Below, in pieces: positions 39,666-51,027 of a stretch of DNA of 64,000 bases. The notes under the pieces are model-generated. The model did not search any database, had not been told where the DNA came from, and worked only from the letters and a program-made list of their open reading frames with translations. The translations under genes and the position numbers were made by a program. The DNA is from Nocardia blacklockiae (GTDB lineage Bacteria; Actinomycetota; Actinomycetes; Mycobacteriales; Mycobacteriaceae), in NCBI RefSeq assembly GCF_015477355.1, contig NZ_JADLRJ010000006.1, forward strand, positions 1 to 64,000, in the 5' to 3' direction. Each line of letters starts with the position of its first letter. The stretch's first letter is position 1.

Positions 39666-41177
39666 ATGACTGCACCCACGGTGGACTTGATGGACTATGC
39701 CGACGTCGTCGACCGGTACGAGCCGGTGCTGGGCATGGAGGTCCACGTCGAACTGGGCACCGAGACGAAGATGTTCTGCGGGTGCCCGACGGCGTTCGGC
39801 GCCGAGCCGAACACCCAGGTGTGCCCGGTGTGCCTGGGCCTGCCGGGCTCGCTGCCGGTGGTGAACCAGAAGGCCGTCGAGTCGGCCATTCGCATCGGCC
39901 TGGCGCTCAACTGCTCGATCACCCCGTGGGGCCGGTTCGCCCGCAAGAACTACTTCTACCCCGACCAGCCGAAGAACTACCAGATCAGCCAGTACGACGA
40001 GCCGATCGCCACCGACGGCCACCTCGAGGTCCCGCTGGACGACGGCACCACCTTCCGGGTCGAGATCGAGCGCGCCCACATGGAGGAGGACACCGGCAAG
40101 TCGGTGCACGTGGGCGGCGCCACCGGCCGCATCCACGGAGCCAGCCACTCGCTGCTGGACTACAACCGCGCCGGCGTGCCGCTGATCGAGATCGTCACCA
40201 AGCCGATCACCGGCGCCGGCGACCGCGCGCCCGAGGTGGCGCGCGCCTACGTGACCGCGCTGCGCGATCTGCTGAAGTCGCTCGCCGTGTCCGACGTGAA
40301 GATGGAGCAGGGCTCGCTGCGCTGCGACGCCAACGTGTCGCTGATGCCCAAGGGCGCCACCGTCTTCGGCACCCGCACCGAGACCAAGAACGTCAACTCG
40401 CTGCGCAGCGTGGAGGTGGCGGTGCGCTACGAGATGCGCCGCCAGGCCGCGGTGCTCGCCTCCGGCGGCACCGTGATCCAGGAGACTCGCCACTTCCACG
40501 AGACCGACGGCACCACCTCGCCCGGCCGCGTCAAGGAGACCGCGGAGGACTACCGCTACTTCCCGGAGCCGGACCTCGAGCCCGTCGCGCCCGACGCCGC
40601 CTGGGTCGACGAGCTGCGCGGCACCATCCCGGAGTACCCGTGGCTGCGTCGCGCCCGCATCCAGGCCGACTGGGGCCTGTCCGACGAGGTGTTCCGCGAC
40701 CTGATCAACGCCGGTGCGCTCGACCTGATCATCGCCACCGTCGACGCGGGCGCCTCGGTCGACGCCGCCCGCGCCTGGTGGGTCAACACGCTGACCGAGC
40801 GCGCCAAGGACCGCGAGGTCACCCTGGAGGAACTGCCGATCACGCCGAAGCAGGTCGCCGAGGTGGTCGCGCTGGTGGACGCCAAGACCATCAACAGCAA
40901 GGTCGCCAAGCAGGTCGTGGACTTCGTGCTCGCCGGCGAGGGCGACCCGGCCCAGATCGTCGAGGCCAAGGGCCTGGGCATGGTCTCCGACGATTCGGCC
41001 CTGCAGACGGAGGTCGACAAGGCACTGGCCGCCAACCCCGACATCGCCGACAAGATCCGCTCCGGCAAGGTGCAGGCCGCCGGCAAGATCGTCGGCGACG
41101 TCATGAAGGCCACCCGCGGCCAGGCCGACGCCGCCCGCGTCCGCGAACTCGTCCTCGCCGCCTGCGGCGCCGCCTGA
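39666..41177 (+). CDS. gatB: Asp/Glu-tRNA(Asn/Gln) amidotransferase subunit B
   Basis: 503 aa, the kinase and tRNA-binding subunit of the amidotransferase that works with gatC-gatA at 18279-20041. [38 protein letters not shown] (Zn Cys cluster; key residues only), [14 protein letters not shown], and a C-terminal YqeY-like helical tail are all present. The ATG at 39666 precedes the conserved start. Gap with the upstream hairpin suggests its own promoter. Corresponds to Rv3009c. Confidence 0.96.
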   Translation: MTAPTVDLMDYADVVDRYEPVLGMEVHVELGTETKMFCGCPTAFGAEPNTQVCPVCLGLPGSLPVVNQKAVESAIRIGLALNCSITPWGRFARKNYFYPDQPKNYQISQYDEPIATDGHLEVPLDDGTTFRVEIERAHMEEDTGKSVHVGGATGRIHGASHSLLDYNRAGVPLIEIVTKPITGAGDRAPEVARAYVTALRDLLKSLAVSDVKMEQGSLRCDANVSLMPKGATVFGTRTETKNVNSLRSVEVAVRYEMRRQAAVLASGGTVIQETRHFHETDGTTSPGRVKETAEDYRYFPEPDLEPVAPDAAWVDELRGTIPEYPWLRRARIQADWGLSDEVFRDLINAGALDLIIATVDAGASVDAARAWWVNTLTERAKDREVTLEELPITPKQVAEVVALVDAKTINSKVAKQVVDFVLAGEGDPAQIVEAKGLGMVSDDSALQTEVDKALAANPDIADKIRSGKVQAAGKIVGDVMKATRGQADAARVRELVLAACGAA

Positions 41178-41200
41178 CCCCGCCCCCACACCGAAAACCC

Positions 41201-41235
41201 CTGGCCGCGTTCATCTCTCGATGAAACGCGGCCAG
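41201..41235 (+). terminator. Terminator hairpin after gatB
   Basis: CTGGCCGCGTT (41201-41211) pairs with AACGCGGCCAG (41225-41235), an 11-bp perfect stem. The loop can add a short CAT/ATG pairing. Confidence 0.78.
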
Positions 41236-41385
41236 GCTGGGGCCCGGCTGATCGGCCCGGATGCAGGTCCTCGCGATGTCCAGAGCACCACGAGCGCCGA
41301 ACTCGCTGCGGCACTTCGGTAACCACCGCTGCCCGAGCATGCCGGAGTGGCGAAGGCGGCCCGCCGAAGCCGGATCGACATAGAC

Positions 41386-41435
41386 GGACCGGCGTACCGC
41401 TGCGAGACCCGGACCGGCGTACCGCTACGAGACCC
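41386..41435 (+). repeat. 25-bp tandem repeat between gatB and the LppZ-like gene
   Basis: Two adjacent 25-bp copies (41386-41410 and 41411-41435), 24 of 25 identical, begin GGACCGGCGTACCGCT. A partial third copy (CCGGCGTACC) follows just before the stop of the gene on the other strand. Confidence 0.8.
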
Positions 41436-41442
41436 GGCCCGC

Positions 41443-42567
41443 CTAGTCCGGCGTACCCCCGCCCCCACCCGCGGGCGAGATGACGACCACGCGGTCGTCG
41501 GTCGGGGTGGGCTGGCCGCCGACCTTGTTGGCCGTGCTGGCCCAGATCAGGCCGTTCGGGCCGGGGGCGGCGTCGTTGAGGCGGCCCCACTTGTCCTGGT
41601 ACATCAGGGCGGGGGCCGAGGTGATGGCGTGTGAGTCCTTCTCCACCTTGGCCATTGCCAGGCCCTTCGCGTCGGACATGGCGACGGCCACGTAGTCGTC
41701 GCCCGCGACGCAGCCGGCCGCGCCCGGGTGGTCCGGCCAGTTCCATGCCGTGGTGACCGTGCCGTTCGGGTCCAGCCGCTGGAGCCGGTCGGCGACGGGG
41801 GTGCGGTCGGTGAACCAGATGTTGCCCTCGGCATCCGGGCAGACGCCGCCGGCGGTGCCGACCCCGGAGGCCAGCACTTCCGGCGAATTGCCGCCGGAGG
41901 TCGGATTGGTGACGCGCAGCAGCTTCCCGGCCAGCGAACCCGGATCGGCCGCCGCGCCGGGATTGCCCGCATCGCCGGTCAGCACCAGCATCTTGTCCAG
42001 CGAGACGAATTCGACCGAGCCTCGATTCCCGCTGTCGCTCTTGGGAATTCCGGTGACGATCGGCTTGGCCGACCCGTCGGACCCGATGCGCACCACGCGA
42101 TTGTCGCTGCCGGTGGTGATGTAGGCGTAGATCAGCCGATCCTGGCTGTAGGTGGGCGACAGGGTGATGTCGAGCAGCCCACCGTCGCCGGACGCGTCCA
42201 CGTCGACCTGCGCGATCTGCTTCATGTAGTACGGCCACGGCCCGGGATCCTGCGTGTCGATCAGGAAGATCTTCCCGGTGGCGCGCTCGGCGACGATCCC
42301 GGTGGTGCCGTCGGGCATCGCGAGGACGCCGGTGGATTCGTTCACGCAGCTGGCGACGACGGTCGGGTCGGGATCCTCGCACGGCCCGGGCGGGCGCTTC
42401 TTGGTGCTCGGCGCTTGCGGAGTGGTCGGCCCGACGCCCTCGGGCCGAATGGTCGGCGCGGGGGTGAACGGATCGGACGCGGATTCGTCGAAGCGCGCAC
42501 AGCCGGCCAGCAGGCCCGCGGTGACGGCCAGGCTCAACGCGACACGGCCGGCGACAACCACACTCAT
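41443..42567 (-). CDS. PQQ-dependent sugar dehydrogenase-like lipoprotein (LppZ-like)
   Basis: 374 aa. The signal peptide ends at LLAGC (Cys about 23), so it is lipid-anchored. The mature chain is a six-bladed beta-propeller of the Gdh-B type (GLLDITLSPTYSQDRLIYAYIT, VLTGDAGNPGAAADPGSLAGK, GNIWFTDRTP, WGRLNDAAPGPNGLIW). It lies in the same order as M. tuberculosis lppZ (Rv3006), beside DoxX. Whether it binds PQQ or has dehydrogenase activity is unproven. It is divergent from the DoxX gene over 124 bp. The C-terminus is a short Gly-rich tail. Confidence 0.87.
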   Translation of the reverse strand: MSVVVAGRVALSLAVTAGLLAGCARFDESASDPFTPAPTIRPEGVGPTTPQAPSTKKRPPGPCEDPDPTVVASCVNESTGVLAMPDGTTGIVAERATGKIFLIDTQDPGPWPYYMKQIAQVDVDASGDGGLLDITLSPTYSQDRLIYAYITTGSDNRVVRIGSDGSAKPIVTGIPKSDSGNRGSVEFVSLDKMLVLTGDAGNPGAAADPGSLAGKLLRVTNPTSGGNSPEVLASGVGTAGGVCPDAEGNIWFTDRTPVADRLQRLDPNGTVTTAWNWPDHPGAAGCVAGDDYVAVAMSDAKGLAMAKVEKDSHAITSAPALMYQDKWGRLNDAAPGPNGLIWASTANKVGGQPTPTDDRVVVISPAGGGGGTPD

Positions 42568-42691
42568 GGCTCAGACGTTACGGAAATACCCCGACCCGCG
42601 CTCGCACGGGGTTGCCGCGCCGACGCCGCCGCCACGGGACACGCCGAGATCGGACAGCGCGCAGACCGTCCGCCCGTCATACTCTGTGCCC

Positions 42692-43558
42692 GTGACCGAG
42701 AAGCCGAATCAGACACCGGAGTCGAACGAGCCGACGGAGCAGCCGGCGCACGAGACGTCCGGTCACGCGGCCACCAGCCCCTTCGACAATCCGACCGGCG
42801 AATTCCCGCCGGTCCGGCCGCCGACGGGCAAGCAGGTGCCGCACACCGACGACGAACTCGGTCTCGATCCCGAGGTCCCGCCCGCGGGCGCCGCGGGCTC
42901 TGCGGGCGCGGCGAGCGCCGCGGGTACTGCCGGTGCCGTCGGTCCCGAGGACGCGGACGCACCGACCTACGCGTTCGCCACGATTCCGCCCGCCCCGGCC
43001 GCGACGGCCGAGAACGGCCGCCCGCGCCGCCGCGATTCTCGCCGCGGCACACAGGATCTGGGCCTGCTCGGACTGCGCCTGGTGATCGGCTTGACCTTCC
43101 TCTACCACGGCCTGCAGAAGCTGGCGGGTTGGTTCCACGGCCCCGGCCTGGACGGCACCAAGCAGATGCTGGAGCAGGGCGGCTGGAAGCACGTCGAACT
43201 GTCCACCGCGATGCTCACCATCTCCGAGGTCGGCGGCGGCGCGCTGGTGGTGCTCGGCCTGGCCACGCCACTGGCGGCGGGCGCGCTGTTCGCCTCGATC
43301 GCCGACGCGTGGCTGTGGAAGCAGGGCATGGCGCCCGGATTCCAGTACAAGACAACCGAGTTGGAGGCGATCCTCGCCGGCCTGGCCGCCGTGCTGATCC
43401 TCACCGGCCCCGGCCGCCTGTCCTTCGACCGCAACCGCGGCTGGGCCTCCCGCCCCGCCTGGGGCTCCTTCGTGGTCCTCCTCCTCGCCCTCGCCGCAGC
43501 CATCGGCGGCTGGCTGGTCCTCCACGGCGGCAACCCCTTCGTCGGCACCATCGACTGA
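42692..43558 (+). CDS. DoxX family membrane protein
   Basis: 288 aa. Residues 1-~120 are a disordered Pro/Ala/Gly/Glu-rich cytoplasmic extension. Then come four membrane helices: LGLLGLRLVIGLTFLYHGLQKL (first, in two parts), TISEVGGGALVVLGLATPLA, EAILAGLAAVLILTGPG, SFVVLLLALAAAIGGWLVL. This is the DoxX plan. The M. tuberculosis orthologue by position (Rv3005c) takes part in a membrane complex for oxidant resistance. GTG at 42692 is used; 42686 is also possible. It converges on ilvD. Confidence 0.88.
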   Translation: MTEKPNQTPESNEPTEQPAHETSGHAATSPFDNPTGEFPPVRPPTGKQVPHTDDELGLDPEVPPAGAAGSAGAASAAGTAGAVGPEDADAPTYAFATIPPAPAATAENGRPRRRDSRRGTQDLGLLGLRLVIGLTFLYHGLQKLAGWFHGPGLDGTKQMLEQGGWKHVELSTAMLTISEVGGGALVVLGLATPLAAGALFASIADAWLWKQGMAPGFQYKTTELEAILAGLAAVLILTGPGRLSFDRNRGWASRPAWGSFVVLLLALAAAIGGWLVLHGGNPFVGTID

Positions 43559-43574
43559 CCCGTCACAGAGATAA

Positions 43575-43610
43575 CGAAAGCCGGGACCCCGCAAGGGATC
43601 CCGGCTTTCG
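43575..43610. terminator. Bidirectional terminator between DoxX and ilvD
   Basis: CGAAAGCCGGGA (43575-43586) pairs perfectly with TCCCGGCTTTCG (43599-43610). The 12-nt loop can extend the stem with CCC/GGG. It sits between convergent genes and can serve both. Confidence 0.85.
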
Positions 43611-43624
43611 CGTAGCGGTGGCGC

Positions 43625-45466
43625 CTACGGCACCCGGCGGACCGCGCCCTTGTCGGCGGAGGTCGCCAGGGCCGCGTAGGCCCGCAGCGCGGTGGTGACG
43701 GTCCGGTCGCGGTGGGCCGGCTGCCAGGGGCGTTCGGAGGCATCCATTTTCGCCCGGCGCTCGGCGAGAACCTCGTCGGGGACCAGCAATTCGAGTGCGC
43801 GGGTGTGCACGTCGATGCGGATGCGGTCACCGTTCTCGATCAGGCCGATGGCGCCGCCGCTGGCCGCCTCGGGGGAGATGTGGCCGATCGACAGGCCCGA
43901 GGTGCCGCCGGAGAAGCGGCCGTCGGTGATCAGCGCGCACTGCTTGCCCAGCCCCAGACCCTTGAGGAACGAGGTGGGGTGCAGCATCTCCTGCATGCCC
44001 GGCCCGCCGGACGGGCCCTCGTAGCGCACCACGACCACGTCGCCCGGCTTGATCTGCTTGCCGAGGATGGCCGACACCGCCTCCTCCTGGGACTCGACCA
44101 CCACGGCCGGTCCCTCGAAGGTGAACAGGTCCTCATCGATACCGGCGGTCTTGAGGATCGCGCCGTCGGGAGCGATGTTGCCCTTCAGCACGCACAGCCC
44201 GCCCTCGACGGTGTAGGCGTGCTCGAGATCGCGGATGCACCCGCCGGCCGCGTCGGTGTCGAGCGAGGACCACCGGTTGTCCGTGGAGAACGGCTCGGTG
44301 GTGCGCACCCCGCCCGGCGCGGCGTGGAACAGTTCGATGGCCTCCTCGGAAGCCTTGCCGGAGCGGATGTCCCAGGTGTCGAGCCACTCTTCCATCGTCG
44401 CCGTGTGCACGGTGCTGACGTCGGTCTCCAGCAGGCCCGCGCGGCGCAGCTCGCCCAGGATGGCGGGGATGCCGCCGGCGCGGTGCACGTCCTCCATGTG
44501 GTAGTCGGAGTTCGGCGCGACCTTCGACAGGCACGGCACACGGCGACTGATCTCGTCGATGGTGTCGAGGTCGAAGTCGATCTCGCCCTCCTGCGCGGCG
44601 GCGAGGATGTGCAGCACCGTGTTGGTGGAGCCGCCCATCGCCACGTCCAGGGCCATCGCGTTGCGGAAGGCCTTGGCGTTGGCGACGTTTCGCGGCAGCA
44701 CCGACTCGTCGTCGTCGCGGTAGTACCGGGTCGCGATGTCGACGATGGTGGTGCCCGCCCGCTCGAACAGCGCCCGGCGCGCGGCGTGCGTGGCGAGGGT
44801 GGAGCCGTTGCCCGGCAGCGCCAGGCCCAGCGCCTCGGTGAGGCAGTTCATCGAGTTGGCGGTGAACATGCCCGAACACGAACCACAGGTCGGGCACGCG
44901 CTGCGCTCGACCTCGGTCAGGCCTTCGTCGGTCACGTTGGTCGACGCGCTGGCGGAGATGGCGGTGATCAGGTCGGTCGGCGCCTGCGCGACACCGCCGA
45001 CCACCACGGCCTTACCGGCCTCCATCGGCCCGCCGGAGACGAACACGGCCGGGATGTTGAGCCGCATCGCGGCGTTCAGCATGCCCGGGGTGATCTTGTC
45101 GCAGTTGGAGATGCACACCAGCGCGTCGGCGGTGTGGGCGTTGGCCATGTACTCGACCGAGTCGGAGATGATCTCGCGACTGGGCAGCGAGTAGAGCATG
45201 CCGCCGTGCCCCATCGCGATGCCGTCGTCCACGGCGATGGTGTGGAACTCGCGCGGCACCCCGCCCGCGGCCCGTACCGCGTCCGCCACGATCTCGCCGA
45301 CGTCCTTGAGGTGGACGTGGCCCGGCACGAACTGCGTGTAGGAGTTCGCGATGGCGACGATCGGCTTGCCGAAGTCGGAGTCGGTGAGGCCGGTGGCCCG
45401 CCAGAGCGCGCGAGCGCCCGCGGCGTTGCGTCCGGCGGTGGTGGTGCGTGAGCGAAGCGGTGGCAT
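43625..45466 (-). CDS. ilvD: Dihydroxy-acid dehydratase
   Basis: 613 aa, dehydrates 2,3-dihydroxy acids in valine and isoleucine synthesis. Fe-S ligand segments are [13 protein letters not shown] and [19 protein letters not shown]; also [10 protein letters not shown] and a C-terminal [21 protein letters not shown]. The length is typical of the longer E. coli-type enzyme. In M. tuberculosis ilvD lies elsewhere, so its position between DoxX and the Cfp6-like gene is particular to this lineage. A 383-bp upstream region may hold its promoter. Confidence 0.96.
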   Translation of the reverse strand: MPPLRSRTTTAGRNAAGARALWRATGLTDSDFGKPIVAIANSYTQFVPGHVHLKDVGEIVADAVRAAGGVPREFHTIAVDDGIAMGHGGMLYSLPSREIISDSVEYMANAHTADALVCISNCDKITPGMLNAAMRLNIPAVFVSGGPMEAGKAVVVGGVAQAPTDLITAISASASTNVTDEGLTEVERSACPTCGSCSGMFTANSMNCLTEALGLALPGNGSTLATHAARRALFERAGTTIVDIATRYYRDDDESVLPRNVANAKAFRNAMALDVAMGGSTNTVLHILAAAQEGEIDFDLDTIDEISRRVPCLSKVAPNSDYHMEDVHRAGGIPAILGELRRAGLLETDVSTVHTATMEEWLDTWDIRSGKASEEAIELFHAAPGGVRTTEPFSTDNRWSSLDTDAAGGCIRDLEHAYTVEGGLCVLKGNIAPDGAILKTAGIDEDLFTFEGPAVVVESQEEAVSAILGKQIKPGDVVVVRYEGPSGGPGMQEMLHPTSFLKGLGLGKQCALITDGRFSGGTSGLSIGHISPEAASGGAIGLIENGDRIRIDVHTRALELLVPDEVLAERRAKMDASERPWQPAHRDRTVTTALRAYAALATSADKGAVRRVP

Positions 45467-45849
45467 GGGTATGGGTCCTAGGTCGTCGGGTATGAGCCGT
45501 CCGGTATGGGCCGTCGGGCCGTCGGCACCGCCGTCGTCGGGGGAGGGCGGTCCTCGCTGTCGGCGAGGTCGGGCCTCTCGTGGTCCCCGAGTCGGCGCTC
45601 GTCGTTCCGGTGATGCCGGAACCGGGTCGCCCGGGCTGGTCGGCGACTGTGCCGAGAATCTCGGCGGCTATTCCACGGTACTCCCGCGCGGTACGAACAG
45701 ATGCGCCGGTAGGCGGCCCGCCAGCGGGAAGGCATCGGCCTCGCGCGGGCGGTATCCGGGTGAGCACGGCACGCGCGAGTCGAGAAAGCGGTATGGGGTG
45801 CAGCGCGGCGCCCGCCGTTCTTGTTCCCGGCGCGACGCTGTGTCGTTGC
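45467..45849. other. Intergenic region without a supported gene
   Basis: 383 bp between the Cfp6-like gene and ilvD, both on the minus strand. Open frames here have shadow composition. Next to the ilvD start there is a short imperfect direct repeat (gccgtc-rich, about 45490-45530). No leader peptide or terminator was recognised. Confidence 0.5.
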
Positions 45850-46359
45850 CTACTTCGGCTCGTCGTCCGTTTCCGGAGCGTCCGCGGCGGGCTCGGTATC
45901 CGAGTCGTCTTCCGCGGGTTCCGGCTGGGCGAACGGATCCGGGATGCGTCCATTGGACGCCTCGACCAGCAGCCGCAGGCGGTCGTAGCTCACCGCGGGC
46001 AGCGCGACCTCGGAGTCGTCGGTCAGATGCGCGCGCACGAAGCCGCGCTTGGGAATTCGCAGTCCCTTGATCTGCGACCAGTCCAGGTGCCGCGACCCGA
46101 ATACGGTCCGCAGATCCAGCCCGCCCTCCGACACCGTGGTCCGCGAGCGTTCGATCCACAGCGACACCGCGGCCGGAATCAGGAACAGCACCCACAGCAC
46201 CGCGGGCCACCCGAAGAACGGGAACGCCACGCAGAACAGCAGGATGAGCACCCCGACATGACCGAGCCGGGGGATTCTGATCACCCGACCCGTATCCCCT
46301 CCGCTCTCGGCGGTATGCGACGATCGAGCAGGTGGCACGGACTGATGCGGCGACGACAC
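45850..46359 (-). CDS. PH-domain membrane protein (Cfp6-like)
   Basis: 169 aa. Two hydrophobic helices (HVGVLILLFCVAFPFFGW; AVLWVLFLIPAAVSLWI) precede a small bacterial PH-like domain (TTVSEGGLDLRTVFGSRHLDWSQIKGLRIP, in parts) and an acidic Pro/Glu/Asp tail. It matches the position and plan of M. tuberculosis cfp6 (Rv3004), next to ilvB. The GTG at 46359 is used; a later start at the VIRIPRLG segment is possible. Divergent from the ilvBNC operon. Confidence 0.82.
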   Translation of the reverse strand: MSSPHQSVPPARSSHTAESGGDTGRVIRIPRLGHVGVLILLFCVAFPFFGWPAVLWVLFLIPAAVSLWIERSRTTVSEGGLDLRTVFGSRHLDWSQIKGLRIPKRGFVRAHLTDDSEVALPAVSYDRLRLLVEASNGRIPDPFAQPEPAEDDSDTEPAADAPETDDEPK

Positions 46360-46438
46360 ACCCCCATCCTCGCATCACGGTAGACAGACAGACGAAACCG
46401 CCCCGTCTCACATAATGGGACACCACATGTCAAGCAAT

Positions 46439-46468
46439 TTGACTCATCGGCTCTCGCACGCATACCGT
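46439..46468 (+). promoter_or_regulatory. Probable ilvBNC promoter
   Basis: TTGACT (46439-46444), an 18-bp spacer, and TACCGT (46463-46468). Transcription would begin about 7 nt later, at or next to the GTG at 46476 that opens the leader peptide, making a leaderless message. Confidence 0.55.
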
Positions 46469-46475
46469 CGTGCGC

Positions 46476-46523
46476 GTGAATCGAATCGAGCTTCTCGTAA
46501 TCGGCCGGCGCGTCCAGCGCTGA
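46476..46523 (+). CDS. ilvB leader peptide
   Basis: A 15-codon frame, VNRIELLVIGRRVQR, with Ile, Leu, Leu, Val, Ile in a run of seven codons and a further Val. A GTG at 46470 would add two residues. There is no ribosome site, but the probable transcription start coincides with this GTG, so it may be read leaderless. An intrinsic terminator follows 36 nt after its stop. The content and position are those of an attenuation leader responding to branched-chain aminoacyl-tRNA, as known for ilvB of Corynebacterium glutamicum with another sequence. Confidence 0.75.
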   Translation: MNRIELLVIGRRVQR

Positions 46524-46559
46524 GCCTGACAACGTCAAGCTCGCAGCTGCGACGCGCCA

Positions 46560-46593
46560 CCCTCGATCAGCCTCGGCTGTCGGGGGCTTTTTT
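46560..46593 (+). terminator. Attenuator terminator in the ilvB leader
   Basis: CCCTCGA (46560-46566) pairs with TCGGGGG (46580-46586, one T-G wobble). CAGCC/GGCTG stack inside it after one bulged T, and six T (46588-46593) follow. This is one of the few classic T-tailed terminators in the window. GGCGCG (46507-46512) in the leader gene can pair with CGCGCC (46553-46558) just before the stem, a possible antiterminator. Confidence 0.8.
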
Positions 46594-46643
46594 ATGTTCA
46601 GGCAAGTTCTGTGACCAGAACGACAAGCAGTAAGGAAAAGACG

Positions 46644-48593
46644 GTGAGCGCACCTACCGCACGGCCCGGGCCCTCGGCTCGCAGGCCCGCGCCTTCGGCC
46701 ACCCAGCCGACACCGGCGGCATCCGGAACCCGCCGCCAGGTCCCGCCCGAGAAGGTGACCGGCGCGCAGTCGGTCGTCCGCTCCCTCGAGGAGCTCGGCG
46801 TCGACACGATCTTCGGCATTCCGGGCGGTGCGGTACTCCCGGTCTACGATCCGCTGTTCGATTCCACCAAGGTGCGTCACGTTCTCGTCCGGCACGAGCA
46901 GGGCGCGGGTCACGCCGCGACCGGCTACGCGCAGGCCACCGGCAAGGTCGGTGTGTGCATGGCCACGTCCGGTCCCGGCGCCACCAACCTGGTCACCCCG
47001 ATCGCCGACGCGCAGATGGACTCGGTGCCGCTGGTCGCCATCACCGGTCAGGTCGCGCGCTCGCTCATCGGCACCGACGGTTTCCAGGAGGCCGACATCT
47101 CCGGCATCACCATGCCGGTGACCAAGCACAACTTCCTGGTCAACGACGCGATCGACATCCCGCGCACCATCGCCGAGGCCTTCCACCTGGCCTCCACCGG
47201 CCGCCCGGGCGCGGTGCTGGTCGACATCCCGAAGGACGTGCTGCAGGCGCAGACCACCTTCAGCTGGCCGCCGGAGATGCGGCTGCCCGGCTACCGCCCG
47301 GTCACCAAGCCGCACGGCAAGCAGGTCCGCGAAGCCGCCCGCATGATCCTCGAGGCGAAGTCCCCGGTGCTCTACGTCGGCGGCGGCGTGATCAAGGCCG
47401 ACGCCTCGAAGGAACTGCTGGAACTGGCGGAGCTGACCGGCATCCCGGTGGTCACCACCCTGATGGCGCGCGGCGCGTTCCCCGACAGCCACCAGCTGAA
47501 CATGGGCATGCCCGGCATGCACGGCACCGTGGGAGCCGTTGCGGCACTGCAGAGGTCGGACCTGCTGATCACCCTCGGCGCGCGCTTCGACGACCGCGTC
47601 ACCGGCCGCCTGGACTCGTTCGCCCCGAACGCCAAGGTGATCCACGCCGACATCGACCCCGCCGAGATCGGCAAGAACCGGCACGCCGACGTCCCGATCG
47701 TGGGCGACTGCCGCGAGGTGATCGGCGAGCTGATCGAGACCCTGAAGGCCGATCCCGCCGCCAAAGGCGCTCCGCTGCTGAACCTTTCGGAGTGGTGGGC
47801 CTACCTCGACGGCGTCCGCGAGCAGTACCCGCTGGGCTGGACCCCGCCGAGCGACGGCTCGCTGTCGCCGGAGTTCGTCATCGAGAAGCTGGGCGAGCTG
47901 GCCGGTCCCGACGCCGTCTACGTGGCGGGCGTGGGCCAGCACCAGATGTGGGCCGCGCAGTTCATCAAGTACGAGAAGCCGCGCACCTGGCTGAATTCCG
48001 GTGGCCTGGGCACCATGGGCTACGCCGTTCCGGCGGCCATGGGCGCCAAGATGGGCGCGCCGGACAAGGAGGTCTGGGCGGTCGACGGCGACGGCTGCTT
48101 CCAGATGACCAACCAGGAGCTGGCCACCTGCGCCGTCGAGGGCGTGCCGATCAAGGTCGCGCTGATCAACAACGGCAACCTCGGCATGGTCCGGCAGTGG
48201 CAGACCCTGTTCTACGAGCAGCGCTACTCCAACACCGACCTGGGCACCCACACCCTGCGCATCCCCGACTTCGTGAAGCTCGCGGAAGCCTTGGGCTGCC
48301 ACGGAATTCGCGTGGAGAAGGAAGAGGATGTCGAGGCCGCCATCCGCGAGGCGCAGTCCATCAACGACCGACCCGTGGTGATCGACTTCATCGTCGGCAA
48401 GGACGCCCAGGTGTGGCCGATGGTCGCCGCCGGCACCTCCAACGACGAGATCATGGCCGCGCGCGGCATCCGCCCGCTGTTCGACGAGGACGAGACCGTC
48501 GCCGAGCCCGCGGTGATCCACGAGGCCATGTCGCACGAGAAGGCCACGCTCGCCGCCCACGAGCGGGCCACCCGGAAGGGGACCGACCAATGA
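46644..48593 (+). CDS. ilvB: Acetolactate synthase large subunit
   Basis: 649 aa, the ThDP/FAD enzyme for the first common step of valine, leucine and isoleucine synthesis. [15 protein letters not shown] holds the catalytic Glu, and [16 protein letters not shown] to [12 protein letters not shown] is the ThDP motif; ARFDDRVTG is at the FAD site. The first ~35 residues are a Pro/Ala/Arg-rich extension. The GTG at 46644 has AAGGAAAA before it. It overlaps ilvN by ATGA. Corresponds to ilvB1 (Rv3003c). Confidence 0.96.
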   Translation: MSAPTARPGPSARRPAPSATQPTPAASGTRRQVPPEKVTGAQSVVRSLEELGVDTIFGIPGGAVLPVYDPLFDSTKVRHVLVRHEQGAGHAATGYAQATGKVGVCMATSGPGATNLVTPIADAQMDSVPLVAITGQVARSLIGTDGFQEADISGITMPVTKHNFLVNDAIDIPRTIAEAFHLASTGRPGAVLVDIPKDVLQAQTTFSWPPEMRLPGYRPVTKPHGKQVREAARMILEAKSPVLYVGGGVIKADASKELLELAELTGIPVVTTLMARGAFPDSHQLNMGMPGMHGTVGAVAALQRSDLLITLGARFDDRVTGRLDSFAPNAKVIHADIDPAEIGKNRHADVPIVGDCREVIGELIETLKADPAAKGAPLLNLSEWWAYLDGVREQYPLGWTPPSDGSLSPEFVIEKLGELAGPDAVYVAGVGQHQMWAAQFIKYEKPRTWLNSGGLGTMGYAVPAAMGAKMGAPDKEVWAVDGDGCFQMTNQELATCAVEGVPIKVALINNGNLGMVRQWQTLFYEQRYSNTDLGTHTLRIPDFVKLAEALGCHGIRVEKEEDVEAAIREAQSINDRPVVIDFIVGKDAQVWPMVAAGTSNDEIMAARGIRPLFDEDETVAEPAVIHEAMSHEKATLAAHERATRKGTDQ

Positions 48594-49093
48594 GCACCAC
48601 CCACACCCTGAGCGTGCTGGTGGAGGACAAGCCGGGCGTGCTGGCCCGCGTGGCCAGCCTGTTCTCCCGCCGCGGGTTCAACATCGAGTCCCTCGCCGTC
48701 GGCGGCACCGAGGTCAAGGACGTCTCGCGGATGACCATCGTGGTGACCGTCGAGGACCTGCCGCTCGAACAGGTCACCAAGCAGCTGAACAAGCTGGTCA
48801 ACGTCATCAAGATCGTGGAGCAGGACGCCGAGAACTCGGTGGCCCGCGAACTCATCCTGGTGAAGGTGCGCGCCGACGCCAGCGTGCGCACCCAGGTGAT
48901 CGAGGCGGTCGGCCTGTTCCGGGCGAAGGTGATCGACGTGTCGCCCGACGCGCTCACCGTCGAGGCGACCGGCACCCGCTCCAAGCTCGACGCGCTGCTG
49001 CGGATGTTGGAGCCGTACGGGATTCGCGAGATCGTGCAGTCGGGCGTGGTGGCCGTGGGACGCGGGCCCAAGTCGATCACCGCGACTCGTTAG
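48590..49093 (+). CDS. ilvN: Acetolactate synthase small (regulatory) subunit
   Basis: 167 aa. The N-terminal ACT domain ([26 protein letters not shown], shown in part, then [15 protein letters not shown]) binds valine for feedback inhibition. The C-terminal domain ([31 protein letters not shown]) activates the large subunit. The start codon overlaps the ilvB stop. It is followed by a 112-bp gap before ilvC that includes a small GC hairpin (about 49147-49165). Confidence 0.96.
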   Translation: MSTTHTLSVLVEDKPGVLARVASLFSRRGFNIESLAVGGTEVKDVSRMTIVVTVEDLPLEQVTKQLNKLVNVIKIVEQDAENSVARELILVKVRADASVRTQVIEAVGLFRAKVIDVSPDALTVEATGTRSKLDALLRMLEPYGIREIVQSGVVAVGRGPKSITATR

Positions 49094-49202
49094 AGTTGTC
49101 CGGATCGACAGGGCAAATTCTCAGCTCGTGGATCCGACTTGATACTGCGCTCCCGCGCGGGGCGCTGACCGAATGCTTATAGAGATTCCAGAAGGGATAT
49201 AA

Positions 49203-50219
<1,017 letters not shown>

Positions 50220-50234
50220 GTCCCAGCGCATTCG

Positions 50235-50261
50235 GGGCCCCCGCCGGTTCGGCGGGGGCCC
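50235..50261 (+). terminator. Terminator after ilvC
   Basis: GGGCCCCCGCC (50235-50245) pairs perfectly with GGCGGGGGCCC (50251-50261) across a 5-nt loop. It lies between ilvC and the convergent SUKH gene. Confidence 0.88.
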
Positions 50262-50276
50262 TTCGCGTTTCGTAGA

Positions 50277-50801
50277 TTACTGCGCGTGGGCTTGCTGGAC
50301 CTTGTGTACGGGGAGGGGGAAGTGCTTGTCGGACAGGAGGACCGAGCGGAGGTCGCCGGTGAGGGCGGAGGCCAGGAACTGGGTGCAGGTGTGGGGGACG
50401 TGCTCCCAGAGGGGGCCGCGACTTTCGTTGATCAGGACGGTCCAGTCGTCGGGTTGCTGGCCGGGGCGGATAAGCCAGTAGAGCATCTCGCCGTTGTCGG
50501 TGGTGGCCCAGGGGACGATCCGGGTGCCGGGTTCCTCCAGTTCGGCGGGCTTGGGCTCGAACTCCCAGAGGTCGTTGAGCTCCTCGGTCTGCCAGTCCTT
50601 CCACTCGAACAGGTCGTAACTGCCGACCGGGCAGCCGGGCGCCATGACGTAGAGGTAGTCCTCCCAGTGGCTGCCGCCGTAGGTGTCGACGAACTCCTTG
50701 TAGTCGGTCGGTAACCGGAACCCGAGTGTTCGTTCCACGTTGTCCCAGTTGGTATCCGGGGCGGGAGTGGGTGGCGGGACGATTTGGCGGAGCCGGTCCA
50801 T
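50277..50801 (-). CDS. SMI1/KNR4 (SUKH) family protein
   Basis: 174 aa from MDRLRQIV. The fold signature is NVERTLGFRLPTDYKEFVDTYGG, then YDLFEWKDW, WATTDNGEMLYWLI and DDWTVLINE. SUKH proteins include immunity proteins against contact-dependent nucleases, but no toxin gene is adjacent. A housekeeping or orphan immunity role cannot be told apart. A GTG at 50813 would add four residues. Confidence 0.82.
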   Translation of the reverse strand: MDRLRQIVPPPTPAPDTNWDNVERTLGFRLPTDYKEFVDTYGGSHWEDYLYVMAPGCPVGSYDLFEWKDWQTEELNDLWEFEPKPAELEEPGTRIVPWATTDNGEMLYWLIRPGQQPDDWTVLINESRGPLWEHVPHTCTQFLASALTGDLRSVLLSDKHFPLPVHKVQQAHAQ

Positions 50802-51027
50802 GGACGAAGTCACCCGGTCGATTCTCCAGCAAACCCGGCGGCCGCTGGGCAAAACGTGACAAGGATTGCTCGCGGTTCGAGCGAGCGCGCCCGAACCGTC
50901 CGTTTCGGTTCCGCACCCGCCGCTGCCGGGAAGTCAGTTACTCGCCCGTAATCGCGCCGGATGCCTATGGTGCTCCGCGACAACGGAGTCAGAGCATCGA
51001 ACCTCTGCCCGAACGGATTGTGACACC

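Noticed and set aside
39360-41189. 609-codon frame antisense to gatB
   Set aside because: Shadow composition and fully opposite gatB.
46281-48590. 769-codon frame antisense to ilvB
   Set aside because: Shadow of ilvB; no recognisable domain.
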